From positions 20,983-84,982 of IMG/VR virus record IMGVR_UViG_3300025117_000056: a stretch of DNA of 64,000 bases. One strand, written 5' to 3'. Both the position numbers and the translations under genes were made by a program. The DNA is from a virus. Positions 44,459 through 53,043 of this stretch are shown in pieces. Within the stretch, counting starts at the first letter, position 1, and the number at the start of each line of letters is the position of its first letter. Below the pieces are notes generated by a model, which saw only the letters and a program-made list of their open reading frames with translations, did not search any database and was not told the origin of the DNA.

Positions 44459-45337
44459 TTGCATATAGTATGCCAAACCAATATCACAACTAAGTGTTTT
44501 AGTAATGGTACACACTTATATTAACTGGGTACTTATACTAAGTTAAGCTGTTATATACAACACCATAGTGATATCGATAGATGTTATATAAAACATCATA
44601 ACAATAACATCGTCTTAGTAACATTTTATTGTTAATAACATATCTGTTAATATCTATCAAAGTAATTTATGTTCATGAGTGTTAAGCCATACTAATTTTA
44701 GTATAACTTGAGATTATACGGTTATTAGTATCTTTCACTTCGTTCAAGAAGTGTATTACTTATAAGAGATATAAGATAAACTATTAGCAACTAAACTTGT
44801 ATAGTTGTCACTTAACAACAATATCTACGTGTTGTTTATTGACAACAGTATTATTATTTTTAATGGTAAGTATAAGATAAAGATTGATCAACTAGACAAG
44901 TATAGTAGTATTAGTATTACTTATAAGAAGATACTAGATGTAGTAGATAAACTAATAGAGCTAACTTTGGGTATAGTATGGGCTTGTATGTTTAGTGATG
45001 CATGAGATTACAGAGAGATAACGTGAGAAGTTAATGATTACAGGTAGATAGAAATTATACTATTAATACTATTACCATATATATTCGATAGTTTACATCA
45101 TTTAATCTGTTCTCGGTATAATTTATTTATTGTAATAAAACCATACCATACAATTTAGTCTGATGTCCCTAGAGAACGTTAGCTAACATACCGTAATTAA
45201 TTTTAACAATTAATCACGTGTTACGATGTACTCATTTCGCTATCGTTTCACTACGCTGCATTCGTGTTAACATGCTTAACGCAGATAACTTAGTTAACAG
45301 ATTGTTTAGTTTTGTATAATATACTAATTTGTATATC

Positions 45338-45355
45338 TATACAGATACTTGATAA
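45338..45355 (-). promoter_or_regulatory. Late-promoter-like motif on the minus strand in the noncoding region
   Basis: TTATCAAGTATCTGTATA on the minus strand matches the first 11 bases of the late motif exactly. It would transcribe leftward through the noncoding region and, if not stopped, antisense to the early genes. Confidence 0.35.
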
Positions 45356-45571
45356 ATCGATTTAACACACTGTTTCAGACACTATTCAATAATTACTAGA
45401 TGTTAGCCGAAAATCATAAAACATAGCCCGAAAAAATAATTCAATTTTAGAATTATATCAGTGAGTTATCATATAAAAAAGTTAGCTAAGATCTTTTTGA
45501 TCGTTCTGCTACATAACTGTATTACTTTATGTTCCATAAATATTATTGACAACTTAGCTGTTTTGATGTGG

Positions 45572-45600
45572 TTGACTTTTTGATGCGGTTGTGTTAAGAT
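45572..45600 (+). promoter_or_regulatory. Sigma-70-type early promoter 6
   Basis: TTGACT at 45572-45577, a 17-base spacer, TAAGAT at 45595-45600. It is 39 bases before the preferred start at 45640. It restarts transcription after the noncoding region. Confidence 0.7.
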
Positions 45601-45639
45601 TTTTATATGAACAACGAAAAAATAAAAAAGGTAAATAAT

Positions 45640-45825
45640 ATGAAGTTTGAATTCTTAAGAACTAAGTATCTTATGTTAGTAGCTAAGTTAACTTATATCA
45701 AGATGACCTATGATCTTGAGGATAAGGACACTATCTACATGATAGAAAAATTTGAAAATCTTATCAATTGTTTCAAGAAGATAATAGCACGTAGAGACCA
45801 ACAAAGAATATTTATTAAAGATTGA
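45640..45825 (+). CDS. Small hypothetical protein
   Basis: 61 residues from the ATG at 45640, preceded by AAAAAGG. An ATG at 45607 is in frame but lies at the expected transcription start, so it would be leaderless. Charged and helical, unknown function. Confidence 0.6.
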   Translation: MKFEFLRTKYLMLVAKLTYIKMTYDLEDKDTIYMIEKFENLINCFKKIIARRDQQRIFIKD

Positions 45826-45834
45826 GGTGATACG

Positions 45835-45909
45835 ATGAAAAACGATAACTTTGTGTTTATTTTAACATTCAGTGTGTTTATGGTTATATTAGTAACTAAT
45901 TTAATATAA
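45835..45909 (+). CDS. Short membrane peptide
   Basis: 24 residues (FVFILTFSVFMVILVTNLI) after a good ribosome site (GAGGTGATACG). Almost entirely hydrophobic. Unknown function. Confidence 0.5.
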   Translation: MKNDNFVFILTFSVFMVILVTNLI

Positions 45910-45926
45910 AATCGTTCAGGAGTGAT

Positions 45927-46139
45927 ATGAAGTTATTACTTAACGGTATTGAGATTGTTAGAGCTATAAGTATTAAAGAGTTAAAGAGTAGAGTTAACAA
46001 GTTAAAAGTAATTCAAGTTAACAACGTTCTTAATTTAGTTAGTATTATATTTGAAACTAATAACGGTATAATGGAGTACATTATTATCTGTAATTCTAAT
46101 AAGTCTAGTCGATTTGTTTATAAAGTATTAAAGGACTAA
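45927..46139 (+). CDS. Small hypothetical protein
   Basis: 70 residues, basic and hydrophobic, with CAGGAGTGAT before the ATG, the same leader as the gene at 44045. Contains LNLVSIIFETNNGIMEYIII. Unknown family. Confidence 0.55.
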   Translation: MKLLLNGIEIVRAISIKELKSRVNKLKVIQVNNVLNLVSIIFETNNGIMEYIIICNSNKSSRFVYKVLKD

Positions 46140-46146
46140 TATTACT

Positions 46147-46191
46147 GAACGTACATTCCTGAATGGAATGAAGAATAATGAGGTATATATG
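46147..46191 (+). repeat. Intergenic hairpin-leader repeat, copy A
   Basis: About 45 bases from GAACGTACATTCC to the start codon, with a stem CATTCC/GGAATG around TGAAT, then GAGGTATATATG. A near-identical copy (three differences) lies at 47456-47500 before another gene. Confidence 0.65.
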
Positions 46192-46368
46192 GATAAAATT
46201 TATAACTATGAGATATCAGGAATAGACACTAAGGATTATCCAGATTTTTGTGATGCATATGTTAGTTATGCAGAACATGAGGATGGTACACCACTAACAG
46301 ATGAAGAGCTTGATGAAGTCAATGAGAGTGGTATGGTATATGAACTTGTTATCAACTATTTATTTTAA
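46189..46368 (+). CDS. Small acidic protein of a common phage type
   Basis: 59 residues from the ATG at 46189 (TGAGGTATAT upstream). Contains SYAEHEDGTPLTDEELDEVNE, a pattern widely present in short uncharacterised phage proteins. Function unknown. Confidence 0.65.
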   Translation: MDKIYNYEISGIDTKDYPDFCDAYVSYAEHEDGTPLTDEELDEVNESGMVYELVINYLF

Positions 46369-46381
46369 CTAAGGATGGTAT

Positions 46382-46552
46382 ATGGATATTAAATATAAGA
46401 TAGTTTATGAAGATAGCGGTTATAATGGTTTATACTTCTTTTTTATTTACTTTAAACGTGGGTCAATTACTAATTGGGTTATAGCATCTTCACATTCGTT
46501 TAAAACCAAAGAAGAAGCTCAACACCATATAAATACCGTTTTAAAAGCTTAA
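46382..46552 (+). CDS. Small hypothetical protein
   Basis: 56 residues, aromatic-rich (YNGLYFFFIYFKRG), ending with an EEAQHHINTVL helix. AAGGATGGTAT precedes the ATG. No family. Confidence 0.55.
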   Translation: MDIKYKIVYEDSGYNGLYFFFIYFKRGSITNWVIASSHSFKTKEEAQHHINTVLKA

Positions 46553-46630
46553 CTCGTTTTTAGGCTATGTTTTGTGATAATTAGAGGCATATAAGAGATT
46601 GACCTTAACTGTTTAACAAAGGATAAAATT

Positions 46631-46783
46631 ATGGACCGATATTTAATAAATTATATAGATTGTTTTAACTGTATGCATACAACTAAGGATAGTTACACTC
46701 ATAAAGAAATGATAGATATGTTAGATATACTAAGTAACTTTAAATCTATCTTAGTTGTAAATGTAAATAAGATAACTGAATAA
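46631..46783 (+). CDS. Small hypothetical protein
   Basis: 50 residues with a Cys pair (CFNC near residue 11). AAAGGATAAAATT precedes the ATG. Unknown function. Confidence 0.5.
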   Translation: MDRYLINYIDCFNCMHTTKDSYTHKEMIDMLDILSNFKSILVVNVNKITE

Positions 46784-46824
46784 TAACATTGAGAGGTAAT
46801 ATTACCGAACGGAGTAAGGTATAT

Positions 46825-46968
46825 ATGTATAAAATAGAATGTATTTATAAGTGTGGTAACTATATGTTTGTGAGTAACTTAAGTCAAGATAGACTTGACT
46901 TCTTTTTGGATAACTTAGTTTTAGATAGAAATGTTTTAAAGGTTATTGTTAGCCGAGAGGAGATATAA
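46825..46968 (+). CDS. Small hypothetical protein
   Basis: 47 residues, GTAAGGTATAT upstream. Contains DRLDFFLDNLVLDRNVLK, an amphipathic helix. Unknown function. Confidence 0.5.
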   Translation: MYKIECIYKCGNYMFVSNLSQDRLDFFLDNLVLDRNVLKVIVSREEI

Positions 46969-46991
46969 TATCAAACAAAGTGAGGTATAAT

Positions 46992-47069
46992 ATGTTACCA
47001 CATATAATATTTATAATTGGTTTAATAGGAATATTAGTAGCTGCATATATAACTTTTAATCATAAATAG
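46992..47069 (+). CDS. Short membrane peptide
   Basis: 25 residues with a single hydrophobic helix (IIFIIGLIGILVAAYITF) and GAGGTATAAT upstream. Unknown function. Confidence 0.5.
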   Translation: MLPHIIFIIGLIGILVAAYITFNHK

Positions 47070-47078
47070 GAGATTTTT

Positions 47079-47399
47079 ATGAACAATCAATCATATACTG
47101 AATATTACAATGAGTTACAACGTGAAGAAAAAAGAAAAAACACTAGAGATATAATCAAAGATATAGTACAATTTAATCGATATGAGAACAAAGACGTTGT
47201 TATAATAGGTAGTTTTAAATTAAATGAAGTCTATGAAGACTTAACCGATCAACTATTAAAGTTGTGTGTTATCGATCGTTTCAAAGAAATACATTTAAAA
47301 AGCTATAACAAAGATTATAAATATAAAGAATTTGTTAAGTTAGTTGGTAATAAAAGAAAATTACATAAAATGTATAAACAGATTTTAGGTATTGAATAG
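47079..47399 (+). CDS. Hypothetical protein
   Basis: 106 residues, charged and helical, with AGGAGATTTTT upstream. No family recognised. Confidence 0.6.
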   Translation: MNNQSYTEYYNELQREEKRKNTRDIIKDIVQFNRYENKDVVIIGSFKLNEVYEDLTDQLLKLCVIDRFKEIHLKSYNKDYKYKEFVKLVGNKRKLHKMYKQILGIE

Positions 47400-47455
47400 T
47401 GATATCATTACTGAATGTAATGAAGTATATTAAAAGATATTGAGGTATCATTACC

Positions 47456-47500
47456 GAACGTACATTCCTGAATGGAATGAAGGATAGTGGGGTATATATG
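47456..47500 (+). repeat. Intergenic hairpin-leader repeat, copy B
   Basis: Near-identical to 46147-46191: CATTCC/GGAATG stem, then GTGGGGTATATATG. A related ATTACTGAATGTAATG stretch lies just upstream (47407-47422). Homology extends through the ribosome site, so it may act at translation start. Confidence 0.65.
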
Positions 47501-47824
47501 AACAAATTTGATGGTATAATTAAAAAGCATGGTATTGAAAACTTAGTTATATCCAAAAAGCAATTAAAAGAAGGTGATACTATATTAATAAGTACATATA
47601 ACAAAATAATGGAAACTAAGGTTATAAGTTTATTAAATAATATATGCGGTTATGAAAATTATATAATTGTAGATAACGATAGTTATTTAGATCTATCAAA
47701 TACCTTAGTTATTAAGGTTAACAAAGAGATAAAAGAAAAAAATAGATGTTCTTGTGGGGCTAAGTATACTAGTAATCCTAATTATCACTTAAGTTATTGT
47801 GATTGTTTTAAAAGTAATTATTAA
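47498..47824 (+). CDS. Hypothetical protein with a C-terminal zinc-binding motif
   Basis: 108 residues from the ATG at 47498; an earlier in-frame ATG lies in the hairpin leader. The C-terminus has CSCGAKYTSNPNYHLSYCDC, a likely zinc site (Cys and His ligands). No family. Confidence 0.6.
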   Translation: MNKFDGIIKKHGIENLVISKKQLKEGDTILISTYNKIMETKVISLLNNICGYENYIIVDNDSYLDLSNTLVIKVNKEIKEKNRCSCGAKYTSNPNYHLSYCDCFKSNY

Positions 47825-47863
47825 TAAAGAAGAGATATAATAACGTTTAAATAGGAGATGTTT

Positions 47864-48646
47864 ATGAATGAAAATACAATAGTGTGTCCTACAAATGCAA
47901 CAACTAGTTATAATGTTACCGAAAAGTATAAGTTTCAATCTACTAAGGATATTATTAGTTTTTTTGAGTCTCAAGGGTTTATGTTAGCTAATAAAAAGAT
48001 CTGTAAGGTTAGAAATAGATCTAAACAAGGCTTTCAAAAACATATGTTACGGTTTAATCATGAGGCGTTAAGGATTGATGATCAAAACACGTTACAAGTC
48101 TTAGTTAAGAATAGTCATGATGGATCAAGCTCTCTTCAAATTAATCTAGGTATATATAGGCTTGTATGTTCAAATGGTATGGTTATAGGTAGAGAATTTG
48201 TTGGTTATAATTTAAAACATATAGGTCATAACTTCTATATTAAATTAGAAGAATCTTTAAAAGAATTGATAGTAGCTGCACCTAAATACAAAGAAATGAT
48301 TATAAGAATGCAGAATGTTAACTTAACCAATGATCAAAAAGACGAAATTATAAAAAAAGCGGTTAACTTGAGGCTACAAAGCATTGAAAATGTGGATAAC
48401 GTTGACGTTAGTCGTTCTTTTAGTCCTATTAGAATAGAAGATAATACCAATGACTTATATACTGTACTTAATTTGGTACAAGAGAGAGTTATTAGAGGCG
48501 GTATAAAATATACAACAAAGACTGTAAATGAAAATAACGTTGTTGAGATTAAAAATCATTCAACTAAAAAAATTAATAGTATTGATAAAGATTTGGAGTT
48601 AAATAAGAATTTGTTTGATATAGTATCTTCTTATTTAGTAGCTTAA
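47864..48646 (+). CDS. DUF932-like phage protein
   Basis: 260 residues from the ATG at 47864 (AGGAGATGTTT upstream). Segments GFQKHMLRFNHE, LVKNSHDGSSSLQINLGIYR and LVCSNGMVIG match the DUF932 family found in phages and plasmids. Its function is unknown; relatives are often near anti-defence or accessory genes. Confidence 0.8.
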   Translation: MNENTIVCPTNATTSYNVTEKYKFQSTKDIISFFESQGFMLANKKICKVRNRSKQGFQKHMLRFNHEALRIDDQNTLQVLVKNSHDGSSSLQINLGIYRLVCSNGMVIGREFVGYNLKHIGHNFYIKLEESLKELIVAAPKYKEMIIRMQNVNLTNDQKDEIIKKAVNLRLQSIENVDNVDVSRSFSPIRIEDNTNDLYTVLNLVQERVIRGGIKYTTKTVNENNVVEIKNHSTKKINSIDKDLELNKNLFDIVSSYLVA

Positions 48647-48658
48647 TGAGGTATATGT

Positions 48659-49336
48659 ATGACACAATATGAAAAAGACTTAGCTGCTGTTAAACAAAAT
48701 GGTTATGCTTTGAAATATGTTGAACATCAAACTCCCGAATTATGTTTAGCTGCTGTTAATCAATATGGTTATGCTTTACAATTTGTTAAGCATCAAACAG
48801 AAGAAATATGTTTAGCTGCTGTTAAACAAAATGGTTATGCTTTGAAATATGTTAAACATCAGACAGAAGAAATATATTTAGCTGCTGTTAAAGAGAATGG
48901 TATGGCTTTACAATTTGTTAAACATCAAACAGAAGAAATATGTTTAGCTGCTGTTAAACAAGACGGTTATGCTTTGAAATATGTTAAACATCAAACAGAA
49001 GAAATTTGTTTAGCTGCTGTTAAACAAGACGGTTATACTTTGGAATATGTTAACCATCAAACAGAAGAATTATGTTTAGCTGCTGTTAAACAAAATGGTT
49101 ATGTTATACAATATGTTGAATATCAAACAGAAGAAATATGTTTAGCTGCGGTTATAGAGAATGGTTATGCTTTATGTTGGGTTAAACATCAAACAGAAGA
49201 ATTGTGTTTAATTGCAGTCAATCAAGACGTTCGTGCATTGTATTATGTTAAGTCTGAAATTAAAACTAAAGAGTTTATGTTACGTTGCCTTGAAAATAAT
49301 ATAGCTTGTATAAAATATATGGAGATAGAATGCTAA
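48659..49336 (+). CDS. DUF4116-like 22-residue repeat protein, copy 1
   Basis: 225 residues: a 13-residue cap (MTQYEKDLAAVKQ), eight 22-residue units with the core ALxYVKHQT-x-EICLAAV, and a C-terminal cap beginning SEIKTKEFMLR. Such helical repeats (DUF4116 family) form a solenoid. The gene ends with a ribosome site (GGAGATAGA) for the next gene and overlaps it by seven bases. Four more copies exist in the window. No molecular role is known. Confidence 0.85.
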   Translation: MTQYEKDLAAVKQNGYALKYVEHQTPELCLAAVNQYGYALQFVKHQTEEICLAAVKQNGYALKYVKHQTEEIYLAAVKENGMALQFVKHQTEEICLAAVKQDGYALKYVKHQTEEICLAAVKQDGYTLEYVNHQTEELCLAAVKQNGYVIQYVEYQTEEICLAAVIENGYALCWVKHQTEELCLIAVNQDVRALYYVKSEIKTKEFMLRCLENNIACIKYMEIEC

Positions 49337-49587
49337 TTAGAAAATATAAAAATAGAAAAATGTATTGTTCTGAATTGAATAGATGTTTAAAACTAAATGA
49401 TATTAGTAAGTTAGTTAAAAAAGATATTACTTTACAAGTATTAGATTATAATGACGTTGATGTTACAAACGAAATATTAAAGATGATACTAGTTAACTGT
49501 AATATACCAATACAACAACTAATAGAACTTATAAACCAATACTATGAGGTGAAAGATGATAAAAACGAAGGAACAAGCGATAACTAG
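49330..49587 (+). CDS. Small hypothetical protein
   Basis: 85 residues from the ATG at 49330; the ribosome site GGAG lies inside the repeat gene's last codons. Basic N-terminus (LIRKYKNRKMYCSELNRCL), the rest helical. Unknown family. Confidence 0.6.
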   Translation: MLIRKYKNRKMYCSELNRCLKLNDISKLVKKDITLQVLDYNDVDVTNEILKMILVNCNIPIQQLIELINQYYEVKDDKNEGTSDN

Positions 49588-49702
49588 AATTCGATATTTA
49601 GATGATCTATATTTTGAGACTGAAAAGGATAAACAAGGATTGATATTACTAGAAATATATGTTATATTACATAGATTAGCAACAAACTATTATGGAGAAT
49701 AG
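49556..49702 (+). CDS. Small hypothetical protein
   Basis: 48 residues, starting inside the end of the previous gene with GAGGTGAAAG upstream. Helical and charged (LDDLYFETEKDKQGLILLEI). Unknown function. Confidence 0.5.
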   Translation: MIKTKEQAITRIRYLDDLYFETEKDKQGLILLEIYVILHRLATNYYGE

Positions 49703-49705
49703 AAA

Positions 49706-50416
49706 ATGAGTAATTACAAACAAATAGTTAACTTATCAGAATCAATCAACAAAGAAGAAATTAATTATTGGATTGATCACAATCTTAATAATTATTTAAA
49801 AACTAGTCTAGAAAATGTTAGTGAAATAGAGCATATAATTGACTTCTTTTTATCAAAAAAAGAAAAAATCAGACTTCATAAAATGAGCTATCAAGTAGCC
49901 GTTGAACTATCAAAACAATGGATTGAAAAACTAAATAAAAAGTCTGGTGAAATTATAGAAACAGAAGAAGATACTGAATTGTTATTTAAATTTAAAAACG
50001 GTTTTAGAGTGGTTAAATTAGTGTCTGAATCAAGTTATAAAAGAGAAGGCTTATTAATGAGTCATTGTGTAGCAAGTTACTACGCCAAATCGAATATTGA
50101 GATTGTTAGTTTAAGAGATGTAAACAATAAACCGCATTGTACAATTGAATTTCAAAAGACTAACAACGTTATTAATCAAATAAAAGGTAAGGGAAACGGT
50201 AGTATACATCCTAAGTATATTAAAGCTGTAATTAAAATTCTTAAGAAGTTTAACGTTGAAATTCGAGAGAGTGAATTGAAAAACTTAGGTTATATTAATT
50301 TAAATGAAAAACAATGGTTATACTTAGAAGAAAATTTTGAAAATCTAAAGTGGATTATGTTTAATAATACTAAATTTTTATATACTAATTTAAAATATAA
50401 AAGAATTCATAAATAA
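49706..50416 (+). CDS. PcfJ-like protein
   Basis: 236 residues. Segment FKNGFRVVKLVSESSYKREG, then LLMSHCVASYYAKSN, then SLRDVNNKPHCTIEFQK, then INQIKGKGNGSIHPKY match the C-terminal part of PcfJ-like proteins: an H-C pair in the M-x-HCV motif, then TIE and Q-x-x-GKGN. Family members are common in phages and plasmids with unknown activity. Neighbours are DUF4116 and GP88-like genes. Confidence 0.8.
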   Translation: MSNYKQIVNLSESINKEEINYWIDHNLNNYLKTSLENVSEIEHIIDFFLSKKEKIRLHKMSYQVAVELSKQWIEKLNKKSGEIIETEEDTELLFKFKNGFRVVKLVSESSYKREGLLMSHCVASYYAKSNIEIVSLRDVNNKPHCTIEFQKTNNVINQIKGKGNGSIHPKYIKAVIKILKKFNVEIRESELKNLGYINLNEKQWLYLEENFENLKWIMFNNTKFLYTNLKYKRIHK

Positions 50417-50473
50417 CAGCCTTTTTATTAAAAAAGTGGTTATAATTTGAATTATGTTTACTATGAGGTATAT

Positions 50474-51085
50474 ATGAAAGAAAAAAAGAAATTTAGTTTA
50501 GTTGAAAATAATATCAAAGTAGATGCTTTAATATGGAATTTACCAGCTATTATTACATGTAAAGCAAACTTAGAATGTCATAAGTATTGTTATTGCAAAA
50601 AAGATAAACGTTTTCCAAGTGTTGAGGTTAGCCGAACTAATAATTTACAATTCAGTAAGTCAACAGACTTTGTAAATGAACTAACTAACGCTATTAAAAG
50701 TAATAAAAAGCATTCAACGGTTAGACTTCACGCGTCGGGTGATTTTTATAGTGTTCAATACATAAGTGATTGGTATAAAATAATAAGTAATTGTCCAGAA
50801 GTAACTTTTTATGCTTACACAAAACGTGATGATCTATTTACTAAAGAGATATTAGCCGAAAAGCCTAACAACTTAACTTTGATATTTAGCGTTGATGGTT
50901 TATTTGAGACAATTCAAGACATACCAAATATCGATGTTCCACAAGGTTATAACAAGATAGCATTTGTAACAAAAAATGATACAAATTGTGTTGCTCAAAA
51001 AGACGATGATAAAAAATGTATTAGTGGTTGTAAGAAATGCTTGAAGTCATGTAAAGAAAATATTATTGTATTTAAAAAACATTAA
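50474..51085 (+). CDS. GP88-like protein (HASGDFYS type)
   Basis: 203 residues from the ATG at 50474 (GAGGTATAT upstream). CHKYCYCKK at about residue 34 and VRLHASGDFYSVQYISDW at about 85, followed by FYAYTKRDD, are hallmarks of the GP88-like family of phages. Cysteine groups at both ends (C-x-x-x-C-x-C and CISGCKKCLKSC) could bind a metal or Fe-S cluster. Biological role is not known. Confidence 0.8.
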   Translation: MKEKKKFSLVENNIKVDALIWNLPAIITCKANLECHKYCYCKKDKRFPSVEVSRTNNLQFSKSTDFVNELTNAIKSNKKHSTVRLHASGDFYSVQYISDWYKIISNCPEVTFYAYTKRDDLFTKEILAEKPNNLTLIFSVDGLFETIQDIPNIDVPQGYNKIAFVTKNDTNCVAQKDDDKKCISGCKKCLKSCKENIIVFKKH

Positions 51086-51102
51086 TTTTTGGAGATATAG
51101 AA

Positions 51103-51291
51103 ATGACTAAATATAAATTTACAGATCTTTCACCAGAGGCTAAATTAAATGCAATGTTAGATTATATTAGTGGTTGGCAACAAACACATAATGACGATCC
51201 TTTCGATTTAACGGATGCAGAAAGTGCTTGTCTCGATCTTAATGATGAATTATTTTATAACGAAAAAGGAGAATTACTAGATGAATATTAA
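51103..51291 (+). CDS. Small hypothetical phage protein
   Basis: 62 residues, acidic; N-terminus TKYKFTDLSPEAKLNAM resembles other small phage proteins beginning with YKF-x-xLSPEAK. Function unknown. Confidence 0.6.
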   Translation: MTKYKFTDLSPEAKLNAMLDYISGWQQTHNDDPFDLTDAESACLDLNDELFYNEKGELLDEY

Positions 51292-51415
51292 AACACTAAC
51301 TGAAGCTATTATCTTAACATTAATATTACTAATACCTATTATCTATATTACTTATATTAGTTATGAGTACATGAACACTATAAGTAATTTTAGTTATAGT
51401 ATATTTTTAAATTAG
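51281..51415 (+). CDS. Short membrane protein
   Basis: 44 residues, mostly hydrophobic (AIILTLILLIPIIYITYI), starting inside the end of the previous gene, with AAAGGAG upstream. Unknown function. Confidence 0.55.
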   Translation: MNIKTLTEAIILTLILLIPIIYITYISYEYMNTISNFSYSIFLN

Positions 51416-51423
51416 GTGTAAAC

Positions 51424-51579
51424 ATGCAAAACTTAAAACAAAATAAAATAGTCTTACTAATATTGTTGATATTTTGTGGTATCTTAGGTATATTACCAAA
51501 GAATAATGATCTTGGTGATATTATAAATAAGGCGATAGAAAACGTAAGAAATGATTTACAAGGTGTTAAACATGAATGA
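51424..51579 (+). CDS. Small exported or membrane-anchored protein
   Basis: 51 residues: hydrophobic N-terminus (IVLLILLIFCGILGILP) like a lipoprotein or signal anchor with a Cys in the hydrophobic end, then charged. It overlaps the next start. Unknown function; a spanin-like role is conceivable but not shown. Confidence 0.5.
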   Translation: MQNLKQNKIVLLILLIFCGILGILPKNNDLGDIINKAIENVRNDLQGVKHE

Positions 51580-51724
51580 AATAATAGATAAAATGATAGA
51601 CATACAAGAGAACATGTTGATAATCGAAGAGTCTTTACTTTATAATAGTGATAAAAATTTACAGTTAAAACTAAATGAATTGTATAATCAATGGTTAAAT
51701 TATAAAAACTTACTAACAAAATAG
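51572..51724 (+). CDS. Small helical protein
   Basis: 50 residues, starting eight bases before the end of the previous gene, helical and charged (IIDKMIDIQENMLIIEE). It may act with the membrane protein overlapping it; unknown. Confidence 0.5.
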   Translation: MNEIIDKMIDIQENMLIIEESLLYNSDKNLQLKLNELYNQWLNYKNLLTK

Positions 51725-51732
51725 AGGTGTTT

Positions 51733-52449
51733 ATGGGACAATATCATATTATTTATAACATAGATAAAAAAGAATTCATAGATGCGCGTAGCTTTGATAG
51801 TGGTTTAAAATTGTTTGAGTATCCGTTTTATGGTGTTATGATGTTTGCTTTTAATTTGTTGTTAAGCAATTCTAACGGTCGTGGTGGTGGTGACTTATAC
51901 GTAAAGCATGATTATGATAAAAAAACATATAAGAGAATAGAAACAGAAGAAACAAAGTTAAAAGAAGCTATTTTATCTCAAGTGTCCAGTAGATGGTCTG
52001 GTGATAGAATAGTTGTACAAGGTGATTATGTTAACGAAAACGATAAAGCTTATATAAATGATGTTGATATAGAAAACAATTATACCAATATTTCTAAATT
52101 AGTTTTAAATGTTCTAACGTTAGATGATTATTTACGTGAAAAAATACCAAGTGGTTATTCATGGAAATATTTAGCTAACAAAAAGGATAACAAATATAAT
52201 AACGCTTTAGAATTAATAAAAGATACTAAAGGTAGAATGTTTAGGATTAAGTTTATTAAAAAAAGTGGTGAAATAAGAGAGTTAACTGTTAGAAATGGAG
52301 TTACTAAACATATTAAAGGTGTTGAAAGAAAGAAAAATGATAACAATTTAGTGTTATATGATATGAATAATAAAAGTTACAAGACTATTATTAAAGATAA
52401 TATTGTTAGTATAAAATTTAATGGTGTTATTTATAATTTCGATAGATAA
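51733..52449 (+). CDS. Phage protein of the MGQYH...GRGGGDL type
   Basis: 238 residues. N-terminal MGQYHIIYNIDKKEF, then SNSNGRGGGDLYV and SSRWSGDRIVVQGDY match a common uncharacterised phage family. A separate C-terminal beta-barrel-like domain (about residues 160-238, FIKKSGEIRELTVRNGV, then TIIKDNIVSIKFNG) is also seen alone in other phages. Function unknown. Confidence 0.75.
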   Translation: MGQYHIIYNIDKKEFIDARSFDSGLKLFEYPFYGVMMFAFNLLLSNSNGRGGGDLYVKHDYDKKTYKRIETEETKLKEAILSQVSSRWSGDRIVVQGDYVNENDKAYINDVDIENNYTNISKLVLNVLTLDDYLREKIPSGYSWKYLANKKDNKYNNALELIKDTKGRMFRIKFIKKSGEIRELTVRNGVTKHIKGVERKKNDNNLVLYDMNNKSYKTIIKDNIVSIKFNGVIYNFDR

Positions 52450-52501
52450 TAATATAGTATTATCAAATGTACATTCTTGAACGAAGTAAAGGAAAGTTAA
52501 A

Positions 52502-53041
52502 ATGACACAATATGAAAACGACTTAGCTTGGATTAAAGACAATGGTTGTAATTTACGTTATATTTACAATCAGACCGATGAGATTTGTTTAGCTGTTGTT
52601 AAACAAAACGGTAGAGCTTTGGAATATGTTAAACATCAGACAGAAGAAATATGTTTAGCTGCTGTTAAAGAGAATGGTATGGCTTTACAATTTGTTAAAC
52701 ATCAAACAGAAGAAATATGTTTAGCTGCTGTTAAGCAAAATGGTTATGCTTTACTATATGTTAAGCATCAAACTGATGAATTATGTTTAGCTGCTGTCAA
52801 TCAAAATGGTTATGCTTTGAAATATGTTGAATATCAAACACCAGAATTATGCTTAGTTGCTGTTACTAATTATGGTAATGCTTTGAAATATGTTAAGCAT
52901 CAAACTGACGAATTATGCTTAGTTGCGATTAAAAAATATGAATGGTGTTTGTGTTATGTTAAACCAGAGATTAAAACTAAAGATTTTTTATTACGATGTT
53001 TAGAAATTAATATAGCTTGTATAAAATATATGGAGATATAG
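52502..53041 (+). CDS. DUF4116-like repeat protein, copy 2
   Basis: 179 residues: cap MTQYENDLAWIKD, six 22-residue units and the C-terminal cap KPEIKTKDFLLRCLE. Its first 227 bases are identical to those of copy 3 (53941) except one base. The end overlaps the ribosome site of the following gene. A repeat spacer (ATGTACATTCTTGAACGAAG) precedes it. Confidence 0.85.
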   Translation: MTQYENDLAWIKDNGCNLRYIYNQTDEICLAVVKQNGRALEYVKHQTEEICLAAVKENGMALQFVKHQTEEICLAAVKQNGYALLYVKHQTDELCLAAVNQNGYALKYVEYQTPELCLVAVTNYGNALKYVKHQTDELCLVAIKKYEWCLCYVKPEIKTKDFLLRCLEINIACIKYMEI

Positions 53042-53043
53042 AA

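Larger units (their letters stand above)
44291..45639. other. Noncoding AT-rich region dense in inverted repeats
   Basis: About 1,350 bases with no convincing gene, in an otherwise tightly packed genome. It contains many perfect stems: the 53-base structure at 44406, GATGTT/AACATC (44580-44597), AACAATAA/TTATTGTT (44600-44607 with 44626-44633), a nested pair ACTAAT/ATTAGT with GTATAA/TTATAC (44691-44729) and CACTTC/GAAGTG (44736-44753). A minus-strand late-type motif (45338) and a plus-strand promoter (45572) lie in its right part. It could be an origin of replication, a control region, or a set of structured RNAs. Confidence 0.6.

Noticed and set aside
44805-45005. 66-codon open frame in the noncoding region
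   Set aside because: It needs a TTG start with no ribosome site and overlaps stem-forming sequence. Kept as unlikely, not called as a gene.
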